From contig BSBN01000763.1 of NCBI GenBank assembly GCA_027924645.1, forward strand, positions 1,488,001 to 1,552,000: a stretch of DNA of 64,000 nucleotides, given 5' to 3'. The notes beneath the pieces are model-generated. The model was not told the origin of the DNA, made no database searches, and was given only the letters and a program-made list of their open reading frames with translations. Below are positions 23,959-35,740 of the stretch, piece by piece. A program made the translations under genes and the position numbers. How positions within the stretch are numbered: the first letter of the stretch is position 1; the number at the start of each line of letters is the position of its first letter. The stretch is from Cunninghamia lanceolata (Eukaryota; Streptophyta; Pinopsida; Cupressales; Cupressaceae).

Positions 23959-26847
23959 TCATAAGTCATTAACCATTATGATAATACTTTGTATCCTAAC
24001 TTCAAAGACACCATTCATCAGGACTTCCACATCTTGTTTGGTTTCTTCCATCATTTCTTGTTTTTCTTTCCCTAAAGCCTCTACAATGCTCATCAATCTA
24101 TATACTTTAGTTTTAAAAGTATCTAAAATTTGGGTTATACTAGAAGGGGACATAATTTATTTAGGCTTCTTAGCTTGGAGCTCTACCATGTATTGATTTT
24201 CTAATGTTCTTTGATCATGTCCTTCCTTCAGTGGCTTCGCATTTTCTTGAAGAAATTCATTATATTCCTTTTGTAATTTCTTCATGGTTGCTTCATTGAA
24301 CTGAGAAGTATGGACTACCAAGGAGGTTGCCTCTAGGGAAAGATGTCACCCACTCTTCTTACTATTAGTTGGCCTAGCAGCCCTTATGGATCCCCATGTA
24401 TCTCATGCTTATTGATCTTTGGGGCTATAGCCCATATTAACAAACTTTCATTTGTGGGGTTGTAATTTGAGGTAGATTAGAATCTCCTAGCTTGCTCTAC
24501 ATTGCCAAACACATTACCCTACTCACTCTTCCTTCTCAAAGGATCAAAAATTATGGTATATGATATATACCATCTTGGAAGGAGAAGACAACCTTGGATT
24601 ACTTTAACAAATTTCCTCGTCTTCTCAATAGATATCATAGTAGAATTAACTTCATAAATAGTTTTCTCATTTTTAGTAGTATCTTCTTCTTATCCCATTA
24701 ATTTATTATATTCCCTTCTTGTATTGTCATCTATCTTATCTTCAGTTTTCATTTTGAAAACTAGCATTTTGAACTCATAAATTCTAATGAATTCCTCATC
24801 AGATAAGAATTTCTCACATGCCTTCTCTGTTGCATATTTTATAATGGAATCTCCATCATATAAACATATAATAGTCAAGGCATATGGGATCATGGCCTAA
24901 ATTTTCTAGTTATGCATGGAGGATGCAATAATTTCTTTGAGAATATCATGAGGAGACAAGGATTTTTCAACAACTTCAGTGTCCTCATAGTATATCAGGA
25001 TTTGTGCAAGAATCAAGGTTTGGATGTACCCCTTTTTTTCCTTGTCATCCCATGGTACCATAATAGAGGATTGTCTAATCCAAGGAGCTTTTCCTTTAGT
25101 ATAGCTCTATAATGGAGAAAATTATTCAAGAGGTATAATAGTATCCCTTATTTGTGGCACAGAGAGATGTGAAGCCCCTACACTTGGTGTGGGTTGTTTG
25201 ATCACATGATTTATCTCTTTTCTCTTATAGGGGCATAATCTATATTAGGTATTGATCTAGGCGGCATTACTTTTATGGTGTCAACACTGTAAAGTTTTAC
25301 TTTCATTCTCTTAATGGGATTTAACTCTTGAATGAAGGCTCCCTTATAATCTAAAGCTAATTCAATCTCCATCTAGCTATCCCTAATTAGTTCCTTTTCC
25401 ACCTTATCTCTATAATTCTTGACAAGGTCCTCCCTTTTCTCATAAACATGTTAGTACCTTGATCTACCAATTGATCTTAAATCATTTATGTATCCCTCAA
25501 GGCCATATTGCCTATTATCCATCCATCTCATGTTGTAGATGCTAATAAGATCTCCCAACCTATCATATCCTGCTTTTCTAAGTATAATGAAATTAGAAAA
25601 CTTCATTTGAGGCTAATGAAATTCCATTTACTTATAACTTAATAAATGGACATAAAAAGAGTTGTATAATTTCCATATTGGCTCCAAGTAAGAAATTTTA
25701 TCAGATGCTGAAATTAGGAGTATATAGGGAGAAACTTGAGTTCCATATACCCTAATCATAGTGTAATTATCATGGAGAAACTAGTCACCCTAATTATGCC
25801 CCACATTAAGGTCTGGTGCAAGCTCATGTGGCCTCAATAATAGTTTGAATTTTTTAGTTAATCTTGGCCTGACATAGCCTACTTTATTCAATATGGGAGT
25901 AACAAAATGGTCCTCAAATAAATAAAATTAAACATATTTGTTATGCCTATTCAAGTTAGGGGTCCACATATGAACTAAGCTACTCACTCCCTTGGGTGAT
26001 TCATCAAATACATAATTGATCCCCAATTGATCCTCCCAATTTCTGAAAATAACATACAAATAAATGTGGCATAAAATCGAGTACCACCTAAATGTCTTAC
26101 TTGATCCTTATTGCTTGAAATTGGTCAAACTCTCCTGCATGTGTTTTCCTAGGAAATATCCATAGTTATATAATTTATTCAAATATAGGTGTTGGATGTG
26201 ACATTCTAAAATCATGGCTCCTTTTAGCATCTTTGGCTAGATATCAATTCTCTTGACTTGACAAATATCTTGGTATGTGTCTTTGAAATATCCCTTAAAG
26301 CTACTCAAGTCAAAAGGTTCCAACTCATTGTCAGGGATTAGAAATATCTCTCTATTATCTCTTTTAGTTTTGAATTAGGGCAACCATTTGGCCCTATAAT
26401 TGTTTCTAAGTTTGTTATAACCTATGGCATATTATTGCAAATTTAGCATATCTTTAACATTTGAGTCTAGGCCAAAGACAAATTGGAATAAAGCCCTATC
26501 AATTTTGAATAATAGATTTCCTTATGCATCTCTCACCAATTTGGTCTTGGTGTCATACATCTTAGTTATTCAATGAACTAATTTAGGGTCTACATAACAA
26601 TTTAGAACAATCAATCTCCCCAAGTCCCATCACCAAGCATTATACAAAGGAATTGCACTTGAAGATTTCTTGAAAAATGATCTGAATATACTCCAATCTA
26701 GCCTAGTGGTTATTGCATCCCTAATGTTTTCGATTATATCTTCTAGTGACTAGTTAAAAATACTTTCCCTAATGACTTATTAAATTTCTTTAAGGATTCA
26801 AGGGGCTTCTTAGACAAATTGTGACTTGTATCTATATTGGTAGACAT
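23959..26847 (-). pseudogene. Heavily decayed ORF of unknown retroelement family
   Basis: The minus strand, read from an ATG at 26847 (MSTNIDTSHNL), gives long coherent protein stretches broken by many stops and frame changes. Examples are KAGYDRLGDLISIYNMRWMD, QYGLEGYINDLRSIGRSR, EKREDLVKNYRDKVEKELI, an open piece at 24690-24893, and a C-terminal coiled-coil-like piece at 23959-24153 (ITQILDTFKTKVYRLM, then a Lys/Glu-rich helix). I know no named domain for it. The layout (globular N-part, helical charged C-part, minus strand, no RT nearby) is like the ORFs at 2393-3915 and in the giant LTRs. The boundaries are approximate. Confidence 0.5.
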
Positions 26848-27180
26848 TATGGTTGAGTGAGATGAAATAGGGATCTAAGGAGTTAGTCTCTTGAGACAGA
26901 TCTTATTTCAATGGCATTGGATGATTTTAAAGATTTACAAACTTAATACTAAAAATCCTAAATATCCCTACAACAAGAATAACCCTATGAACTCACAATT
27001 TTAAGAGGTGGAATGATAATTTGCCAAGTTTAGCTTGGAACATGGGAGAAAAATAATGACTTACCTACTATGAAGAGCATGAATTAGTTTCTTGAATTTA
27101 TTAGTAGGGATTAAACAATGTCAATCTTGTCCTTATGAATACAACTCCATCTTCTGGTTGACACACCCTTTTCATACATT

Positions 27181-27995
27181 TGTCTGCACTATAAATTGAC
27201 CCTGCCCCTATGCACTATAAATTTGTAGCAATGGCAATCTCAACTTATAACAAATTTACAATGGTCATCTAAGGTTAGGGATTCAATCATAGAGAGCTAT
27301 AATAGAATTTGAAATTTTGTAGTGACACAATAGCAATGCCCTAACATATAGGAAAGTAAACCATAAAAATAGGTCATGCATTAATAGTTAAGTTGTGCAA
27401 GTAGAGTAAGCCAGAAAAACCGATAGTTAAACTTTTTGAAAGTAATAGAATCTTGACCGTTGATACTAAATTTCCTTTTTTATCAATGTTATAGCACATA
27501 ATGCAAAATGGGAAAGTTAATGGCTTAGCAACCTTTGATGTGAAGAATGGTTGTGCTACAATAGGAGGACGTCATGTGTTATATTTTATATTTGGAATTA
27601 AAATATATTGGTAGGCATTTGATTCATTCTTGGGAGGATGATGGGGATAAGGCAGGAACATATAAATTTGTTTAATTCATGACAAATGGCAATTAAAAGG
27701 GTGAATATTGATTAATCATATACATGGGTGAATGGTGTAGTTACATCAGGTCATTAAATAGGCAGTGAGGGCCACATAGTAAGTCATCATATAGTAGTGA
27801 GTGGGGATTGGATTTATATGTGACTTGTCAATGTGAAGAGCATATGCACTACAATAAGGAAGCATCATGTAGCTTAACTATATTTAGATATAGTGTCGGC
27901 TTGTGGATACATATAAGAATATTTTGGATAGGTTTACTTTAGCCATGTACACATCAACATGACCATAGGAGCAAGGTCAATTTATAGTGCAGACA
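27181..27995. mobile_element. TIR element (MITE-like), 815 bp
   Basis: The first 32 bases (27181-27212) and the reverse complement of the last 32 (27964-27995) agree at 30 positions. Both begin TGTCTGCACTATAAATTGAC. No transposase is encoded. Inside are two similar phrases, TACAATA(G)GGA(G/A)G followed by a CATCATGT-like motif, near 27555 and 27850. If the element starts two bases further in, at CTGCAC, the flanks ACATTTGT and ACATATTT agree at 6 of 8 bases, which would suit an old hAT-type 8 bp duplication; this is tentative. Confidence 0.65.
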
Positions 27996-28905
27996 TATTT
28001 GACCACTAGTAAAATCACACCTCAATAACACTTGTTCAATGAAATGTACAATAGGAAGGATAGAGTACACCATTGGTGAGTGGGTTGATTACTAGTTGGT
28101 GTTGGTCATGATGTTAGTCACAAACAAACATAGAATAAAAGTACACATTAACCTTTATTCATCTTGAAAGATACAGTGAATTCAGAGAATTCATGATCCC
28201 AAGTCTCCGGTGATTAGGTCTTAATCGACTGACGTTACTTAGTAGTTAATGTGTAATGTTGTTTCCATTTTGGGGCCTTACGTGAAATTGCGCCATCATC
28301 ATGACGTTCCTGCAGAAATTCCTTACAGAGAAGTCAAATTATGCAGTTATTTGATGGAAAGATGTAGTAATACCTCGATCTTTGCATGAGATTTTCAATT
28401 GTGCATGCTTTTTATTCAAATATGCTAAATATTTGCAATTACCTACGGGATGTCTGCATATTTGCGTTATTTGCTTAAGATTATCAATTATTTGCAATTG
28501 TGATGGTGAAATGCTCTAAAATTGAAAGAAATTAAAAGAAATACTTCTAATCAAGTTGAACCTTTAGCTTTTGATCCACATACATGCTTGATACTGTCAT
28601 GAGGAGAAGAAATCAAACCATATGTTCACCAAGACATTCCACAGCTAGACACAGTTGATGCAAACTTCAGAGGATAATGAATGAAAACAATACATGCAAC
28701 ATGATGAGCACTCCAAGGGACGCAGCTAATCAAAACACATATCCAGAATTCAAACACAGATTACTCAGGATTTACGAAGATTTGTAATCGAATACTCTTC
28801 TCTTTCATTAAGTATGCAAAAGACATGTACATGTACAGCAGCTGAAAATTTCAGCAAACAGACTTCAATTAAGTTTCGAATGAAAATAACAAGGCATTCC
28901 ACCAC

Positions 28906-28913
28906 CTTTTATA
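28906..28913 (-). promoter_or_regulatory. TATA box in the left LTR
   Basis: The minus strand reads TATAAAAG within TTCTATAAAAGGTGG, about 150 bp after the stop of the LTR ORF and about 0.8 kb before the LTR end. It is identical to the copy at 44081-44088. Confidence 0.6.
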
Positions 28914-29064
28914 GAATAAGGTGAGGAATCCGTTACAAGAGATCTACGGATCTGATATGTCAATACAAATCAACGGTCATCATTTCATGACTTGTCAATT
29001 TTACAAAATAGCACAAGTTGCCAGCTGGCAACTATCTATATTACCTATGCAAAATTTTCCCCCT

Positions 29065-32000
29065 TCATGATGTATCTTCATCATGCTCTTCAGCTGATTC
29101 ATGCGGATCATCATCATGTGCATCACTTTCTGAACTTTTGCTATCCGGATGATGATGCTGCTGCATATGGGGTTGCATGTTGCTCTGGATCTGTTCATAT
29201 GACCGCACAACCTGATCTATTCCTCCACCATCTTGAGTCTTTGCCTTGATAATGGCGTGCTTGTGTGCCTCATACTTATCCTTGCTATTATCCAGCTTAT
29301 TTTTTCTGTCTTGCAGTGTCTCATTGTATGTCTCCATCTTGACCTTGATCCTCATCACCTTATTTATAAACTCTTCTGTCAAGTGGATGAGTGGACCATC
29401 ATCTTCCATTTGGAAGTTATTGTGCAGGGCCTTAAGGGCAGAATCTTCATCTTGATTCTCTATCTTCCCTTCCACTTTGCCCTCTAATGTTTCGAGCATG
29501 TCTGCTTCAATGCCCATTAAATCACGTAGCCTCATGCTGATCTCCCTCAGCTTATTATTGCATCTCTTGAGGACTCCGCATTCAAACTGTACATCTTTGT
29601 ACCATATATCCACCAACAATGCAATATTATTATTTAACACCTGCTTACTGATAAGCAGTTGTGGATTTATCTTCCTTATTTCTCCCAATAGGCTGAGGAC
29701 TTTCTCCAGTTGATAAGACCTTTTCCCGGTCTGCATCTGCAATCTGTCCACCTTGGTTTTGGAGTCACTTAATGTGCTCCATCTTTTCAAAGATCCCTTC
29801 ATTATTTCAACGGCATCATCCAATGTAGATGACATCCATTTTCTTATTACGGAAGCCTCATGTTTCATGAGGTCCAATTTATTTATCTCCTCTTGAGAAA
29901 TGGCAGTCAATGGGACTGCAGCTTCACTTGTAGTATCCTTAGGATTTTCCAAGCCTTTAATATACGCATGCAACTGAGCAATGTGCTCTTTATGTTGCTT
30001 ATTCTTCTCTTTCTCTCTTTTCACTTTCTGAATTAGAGAGTCTATGATGTCCTTACCTTCTTGACCTTCCTGCTCTTCGTTGGCAAAACCCAAATCAACT
30101 GTGCTTATCTGGAATTCATCCACAGTGATTTTGCCTTTCTCCTTCTCTACCGCAGGTACAGCAATCTGTGCGGTCCTTCTTCCTATCGCCGGATCTCTCT
30201 TGATGGACGATGTCATCCTGGCCTTTCTCTTGGGCTTCATTATATCCGCGGAGAACAGGGTGGAGACGTCGAACTCTTGGATTTCGAGTTCCTCCTCAAC
30301 ATTCACCTCCTTTTCTAACCATGGAGGCACCTGATCATGCTTTTCAGCATCATGATGCTGTTCACCCCTATCCCCCGTTTCCACCAACAAGCATTGTGGA
30401 GATGGTGATTTTTCTTTTTCTCCCTCATGATGTTCACCTTGCTGCGGATCCTGTGGTGCCTCCTCCTATTGAGGAACTTCCTTTTCTGGGGGAGCATCTT
30501 CTTTGTGTGGGGAACCCTGCAGTGTACCAATATGCGGATCATGATCATCATGATCTTTCTCCTTCATTCCTTCACCTGTCCCCAATTCTTCCCCTTGTGG
30601 AGGTTGATCACCCTCCTTCTGTTTCTCTATTTCTGGTGGCATGTCCACCGTATCTGATATCATTGGATCTGCCCGAGGTGATAGCGTCTGCTCTGCAGCT
30701 GTTATTTGTTCTGTGCCTGCACTATCCACCTCTTGTGCCTTAGCAACCGGATCTTCTATTTCTTCCCTTTTCTCATCAGCCTTTATTTCTTGGACCTCTA
30801 CTATAGCAGGTCCTGCTGATGTATCTTGTGGACTCTACTGGCCTGATTCAAGAGCATGGCCTTCTACTTCCGCCATCTCTATCTCCTCTGTTAGGTGGCC
30901 CTTATCAGGCGATCCTGCTGGCTTCTCAGGACTTGCATCCTGTTTCTCTGCCAAGTCTACCACTACAGGACTTGTCACCTCAGTAATCAGTGTATCCAGC
31001 CCTATGTCCTGAGCTACTTGCTCTGGGCTCTTCTCTGGTTTTGGGCTCTTTTCTCGCTCCGCTTTTGCTTGTTTCATCTCCTCAAGCACCGATTGGACAG
31101 ATGGAGGCTTGTGAGGAGTCACACTGATGCCAGTAGTTGCAAGTGTTTCCATTTCTTGTGCAGCTATATCCTGCACCACCTCATCATCAGACAAGTTTAT
31201 TGTCTCGTCTAGCGAGACATGCCCTTCCGCTTGTGTCTGAGATGCTTCTTTCTGTTGTTCTTTTGCCAGTTCAGTTTTGAACTTGACAATGGTAGGAAGT
31301 GGAACGTTATGCTGAAGTTCCTTCTGCACTTCACTACCTGCCTCCTGTAATTGTGCAGGAGGATGACTTAACTCACCTCTCATGGAGGTTCTTGGTTTCT
31401 TAGGTGTGGTAGGAACCAACACCTGCGGAGCTCTCCTCTTTCTTCTTATTACTAGTGGAGCTTCCTCCTCTTCTTCAGGCTCCTCCTCCATGAGGATATC
31501 TTTGCCTGGTTGCTTGGATGACTGACCCACTTCTTGGGTCTCCGTGATTCCAGCGTCTGCTGTCTTGGTTTTCTTGGGCTTTGGAGGAGAATCCGATTCT
31601 GATCCTGATTTAGCTGCCTCCTCTGCTGTGAATACTACCCGGTCAATTATGACCCCCTTGGGTCCCTTTTCCACCTTCTTGCCCTTTGTGGTCCTTTTGC
31701 TAGGCTGCTGTGGTGGAGGGTTCCTCTCTCCCTTAGTCTTCCTCTTCTCCAGCAGGAAGTCATCATATTCATCTGTGGGGATGTCCTGCCCCTTCTTCTT
31801 GCTGTCCACCGTGATGGCAACACCCTTCTTCTTCAATGCCTCTACCTGTGCATCTACCCAAGCTTGGGTCAAGTGTAGGGTTCTAGCAAAGAATGGGTCC
31901 AAGGACATATCCTCCTACATGGTGAGGTCAGGTGCAGATATGGTGTCATTATAAATCTTCTTCTGCTCATATTCATCTGCCATTATCCTGCCGTCATCAT

Positions 32001-33431
32001 GCTTCAGCTGCTGAGGGAGGGATATGCAATCGAATGTCCTGATCTGGTTCAGAGTCAACCTCTGATACCTCCTCCTCCTGGCCTCTACCTCATCTTCGCA
32101 GTCAGCCCAAAAATCCTCTAGGTGCCTCTGGTGAATAGGCTTTCCTAGGATCTTCTGCATTCGGCCGTAAGGATCATATGGTCTGGTTACTGGGAAGGGC
32201 AGCAAATTCATCTTATTCAATGTGACCATCACCTTCTTTATATTGTCGGAGTCAGGGCACATGTAGTTGCCGATGCTGACTGGGAACAAAATTGGTGGTA
32301 GCTTCTTGGCATCCTTATACGTTTGTATCATCGTGGAGCCCTGCTGATAAATTCCATTAACACTACTGCATCAGTAGGATATCTTGGCAACATCAGGGGA
32401 TGTCCATCAAAACCTTCTATCCTAATGTAGGAAAAGGTGGCAAATTGTATGTACCATGCTCCATGCCTATATACTACCTCCTGAGCTTCCATGCTCAGTC
32501 TTTTAGTTCTGTCATCTTCCATGGTCCTTACCAGATGCATAGAAAATGCATCATTGACCAGTTTGTAGTCCTTGATATATTTGGTTCTTTGCAGCTGAGG
32601 ATGATGATCCCAGATATATGTTGCATTTGTGCCCGTCAGTTTTCCAGCTGTGACCAGGGCATCAAAAGTACCTCTATACGCACAAGAGTAAACAATGTAG
32701 GAGGTCATGTAGAAGGCACAATCCGAACCTCCTAGGTTCATCAGCTGCTCATGCAGAGCATCGCTAATTATTTGGCCCCACAGTGGCTTGATGTCTGCAT
32801 ACAGGCACATCATTATTATGCCATACATCCAATCTCTGAAATCACCAGTATCAGGCTGGCTAGTCACCCTGTTCAGTAGGGCAATCACATACTGATATTC
32901 CTCATTGAAGTCAAACTTGAACATGTGCACGGGGAGCTTGGCCGCTGCATTATATGTGCTGTTCTTGGCTTGCCAAGCATACATGTTCTTTCTGGCCGCC
33001 TTCTTGTTGGCCTCATATTCTCTTTCAGACTTCTTCAAGTCCACACTCTTTACCTTACTGCCCATTGGTAGTCCAAATGTCTAGGAGAGACCTTTGATGG
33101 ATAGGTCTGCATACACTCTCCCGTGCTTCACCACCTGCCTCGTCTGAGGGTTATAATTCCGGGCGCATTCAATGACTAGTTCCGAAGACTCCATGGAGTA
33201 TGGGAAGCCAGCAACGTTCCACATGCCTGATACAAACACGGCATCCAATACCGGACTCTTATCTTGTCCATCATTCAGCTTGGCTGACCAAGCCTCCAGG
33301 TTGGTAATCCCCTGATGGGTATCTGTAATTGCCCCATATTTGAACAGGACCCCTCTCTGAGAAGAGAACATAGGCCTGCTGAATTCTTCCTGATTCTTGA
33401 CTAAGCGTTTTTCAGCCATGGGTACCTGCAA
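29065..33431 (-). pseudogene. LTR-encoded ORF, left copy, about 1,455 codons, broken
   Basis: The minus-strand frame starts at 33431 (MQVPMAEK, with the second Met in better context) and ends with TGA at 29065-29067. It is broken by four TAG codons (33081, 31915, 30835, 30466, lowest base given) and one single-base deletion near 32345. The right LTR reads through all five sites. The N-terminal third is globular, with motifs such as GVLFKYGAITDTHQGITNLE, FGLPMGSKVKSVDLK and DWMYGIIMMCLYADIKPLWG. The middle is disordered, Pro/Glu/Lys-rich, with basic clusters (RRKRRAP, KPKKTKT) that could be nuclear signals. The C-part is helical and coiled-coil-like (MKHEASVIRKWMSSTLDD, then KVLSLLGEIRK). It ends in a His/Asp-rich tail. 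I recognise no enzyme domain; the function is unknown. Confidence 0.85.
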
Positions 33432-34190
33432 TTAACAACATTTCTTCTCACAACAGGGACATGCATGTATACATATTGCAACTATCATGCTTATTGCATC
33501 AATTCCACATTACTTACTCACATGGATATATAACCTGAACTTACAACATCATCTAGAAACAACATGATGAGGGTTTCAGTTCACTTACCTGGTTATGCAG
33601 ATTTTCCTTTATACCAGTATATCGTCAAGACGCTCTTAATTCAATTGCTGATCACTTCTCTCCTTCTATCTGTGAGCTCAAATTGCGCAACGGTAGCTGT
33701 TATGCGGATATGGAGGCTGGTGCTCTGTAAAACAATTTTAACGCAGGTAAATGTAATAATGGCATTTGAATTACCTTTTAACCTCGCAGTTAGGGTAAAT
33801 TTAGGGCACTCTAACAAGTTAGATTGCAATCTTTGATCATTCATGCGAAAACTCAGAATCTCGCCAGATATTTTCGTTGGGTTCCGGGGTCGGCAGGAAT
33901 CACCTACCATGTCTGCGCGCATTTAATGATAATGGCGGCAAAGGGAGCGGGGGGATATCCATATGACAAGATATCATGAGGGCAGGATGATATTTCACAA
34001 ATATCTAGTTGAGTTTCAATATCATCCTCCCTAGCACTGGAATTATTATCGCGACAAGATTCGGGCGATAACGCACCCCTTGTTTACGTTTTAGCACATC
34101 AGGAGGATATTTCAGTTTATCGGGTGATGTTTCAAAACAAAATGATGATGATGAGCCAAGCTTGCTCATCCTCTTTTCGGAATATCAGGA

Positions 34191-34490
34191 TGACGTCATC
34201 ATGATATTCATTCTTTGTATCGAAAATGCTTCATGACGTCATCGTCATATTGGGTGAACATGATCATGTTCACAAAATATCCTGTCGGAATGTAAATATG
34301 ATGATCATGTCATCAGAATGTTTGTTTCTTCGTTTATCGTATTCAGATGATGTCATCAGGATGTTTGTTAAGGGTGATATTCCGCGTTAGGATGATATTT
34401 ACGAATATCGAGTTACTTTCAAAATATGATGTTCGTGATATAAAAGACCGATTGACGGGAAAGACTTACTACCATTTAAAGTTGACGTCA
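34191..34490. promoter_or_regulatory. bZIP-type palindrome cluster, left LTR
   Basis: Three perfect TGACGTCA sites lie at 34191-34198, 34234-34241 and 34483-34490. Related TCATCAGGATG/TGATGTCATC phrases lie between them, and an 18 bp perfect palindrome (TGAACATGATCATGTTCA) is at 34255-34272. TGACGTCA is the core bound by plant TGA/CREB-like bZIP factors. The cluster lies upstream of the LTR ORF. Confidence 0.55.
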
Positions 34491-34898
34491 GGATATTTGA
34501 ACCGTAGGATATTTCGGGGGATGTTTCAAATATGATGATGTTGTCCGAAACATGACTAAGGTTATAAAATATAAACCCCCCCCCTTTTGCGAATATTAGG
34601 TTTGACCAAGACTTTGACTGTCCATAATTCTCACATCCTAATGAATACCAGGGTGATGTAAAAGGCAAACCTGCATGAAATTTAATGTTCTTTCGGAATA
34701 TGAGGTCACAGATACGAAATGCAAATTTTGACAAACCGACCTCATAATGATGACTTACTTCATCCTAACCCGACGTGATGATGCACTTGACTAATTTTTA
34801 CCAAACCGCCAGAAAGCGAGAAACACAAACCAAGCCAAAAGAAGTTGGGTCCCTGTTTTGCCAAGTCAAAATGGGGCGTGTTGTGTAACCACACAACA

Positions 34899-35740
34899 AC
34901 TTGCCACCAAGGAAAATGAACAAATTCCAATGATTCAAGTGATGTGATCACATTTATCTACAGTGCTCTAATTCCATCTAAGGGTAAGCATCATGGTCCT
35001 TTGAATGATAAAATTTCATTACGGTGATAATGCTAACAAAGGATCAGGTGTGTGCATATGATTAATTATCCTCATCTTGAAAGTAAGTTGAACAAGTGAG
35101 TAACTGGTGTTAAACTACATAGTTGGAGATCATCCCTCATAGCCAACCTGGATAGAGCCTTGCTGCCAGCAGGCGTCTATAGCCCTGGCAAGGTTATCTA
35201 TACAATCTCCCTAAGTAGAGCCCCACTGCCAGCAGGCGTCCATAGCCCCAGTAGGGTTACTTAGATGGCCTAATTTTATTTCTTTTCTGATTTTCATTTA
35301 AAATTTATATCTGATATCATCATGTCAGCTCATTTGTACAAGGTTTAGTCACTTGCAGCTTTAGGTTGGAGATTGCATTGGTAGCAAGGGAGTCCCTTTA
35401 GATTTTTCACTTAACACCTATACTAGTGTGTTCAACAAACCCAAGGCTGTTAGGTGTTTCATTGTGATGGATTCACTTTGATCAAGAAAAAGCACCCTGA
35501 TGAAAAGACATCACAAACCTGATCATGAATACTTCTTAGAATGAATCATAACCTATGTTTTAAATGTGATCCCATCACTTGAATCCTAACAATTTAATTG
35601 TTTTTTAGGGTGATGAAGTGCATCATCCTGACTTGCCAGAACAAGGTCCCAAGCAACAAAACAAAACAAGCACCACAAACAAACTGTACAAACAACTATA
35701 CAAATATACAATATGATACACATGACTATCACGAAGTCAT
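34899..35740 (-). other. 3' untranslated region of the giant element
   Basis: About 840 bp between the integrase stop and the 3' LTR with no open frame of note. It holds two tandem hairpin-forming units (35153-35277). The bases just before the LTR on the coding strand (CCTTGGTGGCAAGT) are only weakly purine-rich, so the polypurine tract is not obvious. Confidence 0.6.
35153..35277. repeat. Two tandem copies of a hairpin-forming unit, period 63 bp
   Basis: Both copies contain CTGCCAGCAGGCGTC and ATAGCCC. In copy 1, CCTTGC pairs with GCAAGG about 25 bases on. In copy 2 the arms are CCCCAC and GTAGGG. Two of the six pairs have changed on both sides (T-A to C-G and G-C to A-T), and one pair is lost. 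Confidence 0.6.

Larger units (their letters stand above)
28100..34898 (-). repeat. Left LTR (3' LTR), 6,799 bp
   Basis: It has the same sequence as 43261-50072 apart from scattered substitutions and small indels. It is bounded by TGTTGG... and ...ACACAACA and by target duplication GTTGG at 28095-28099. On the minus strand it holds the U3 region with the large ORF (33431 to 29065), then the TATA box at 28906-28913 and about 0.8 kb of R/U5. Confidence 0.95.

Noticed and set aside
30210..30743. Plus-strand frames of up to 177 codons inside the LTRs
   Set aside because: They are mirror frames of the minus-strand LTR ORF, low in complexity and without familiar motifs.
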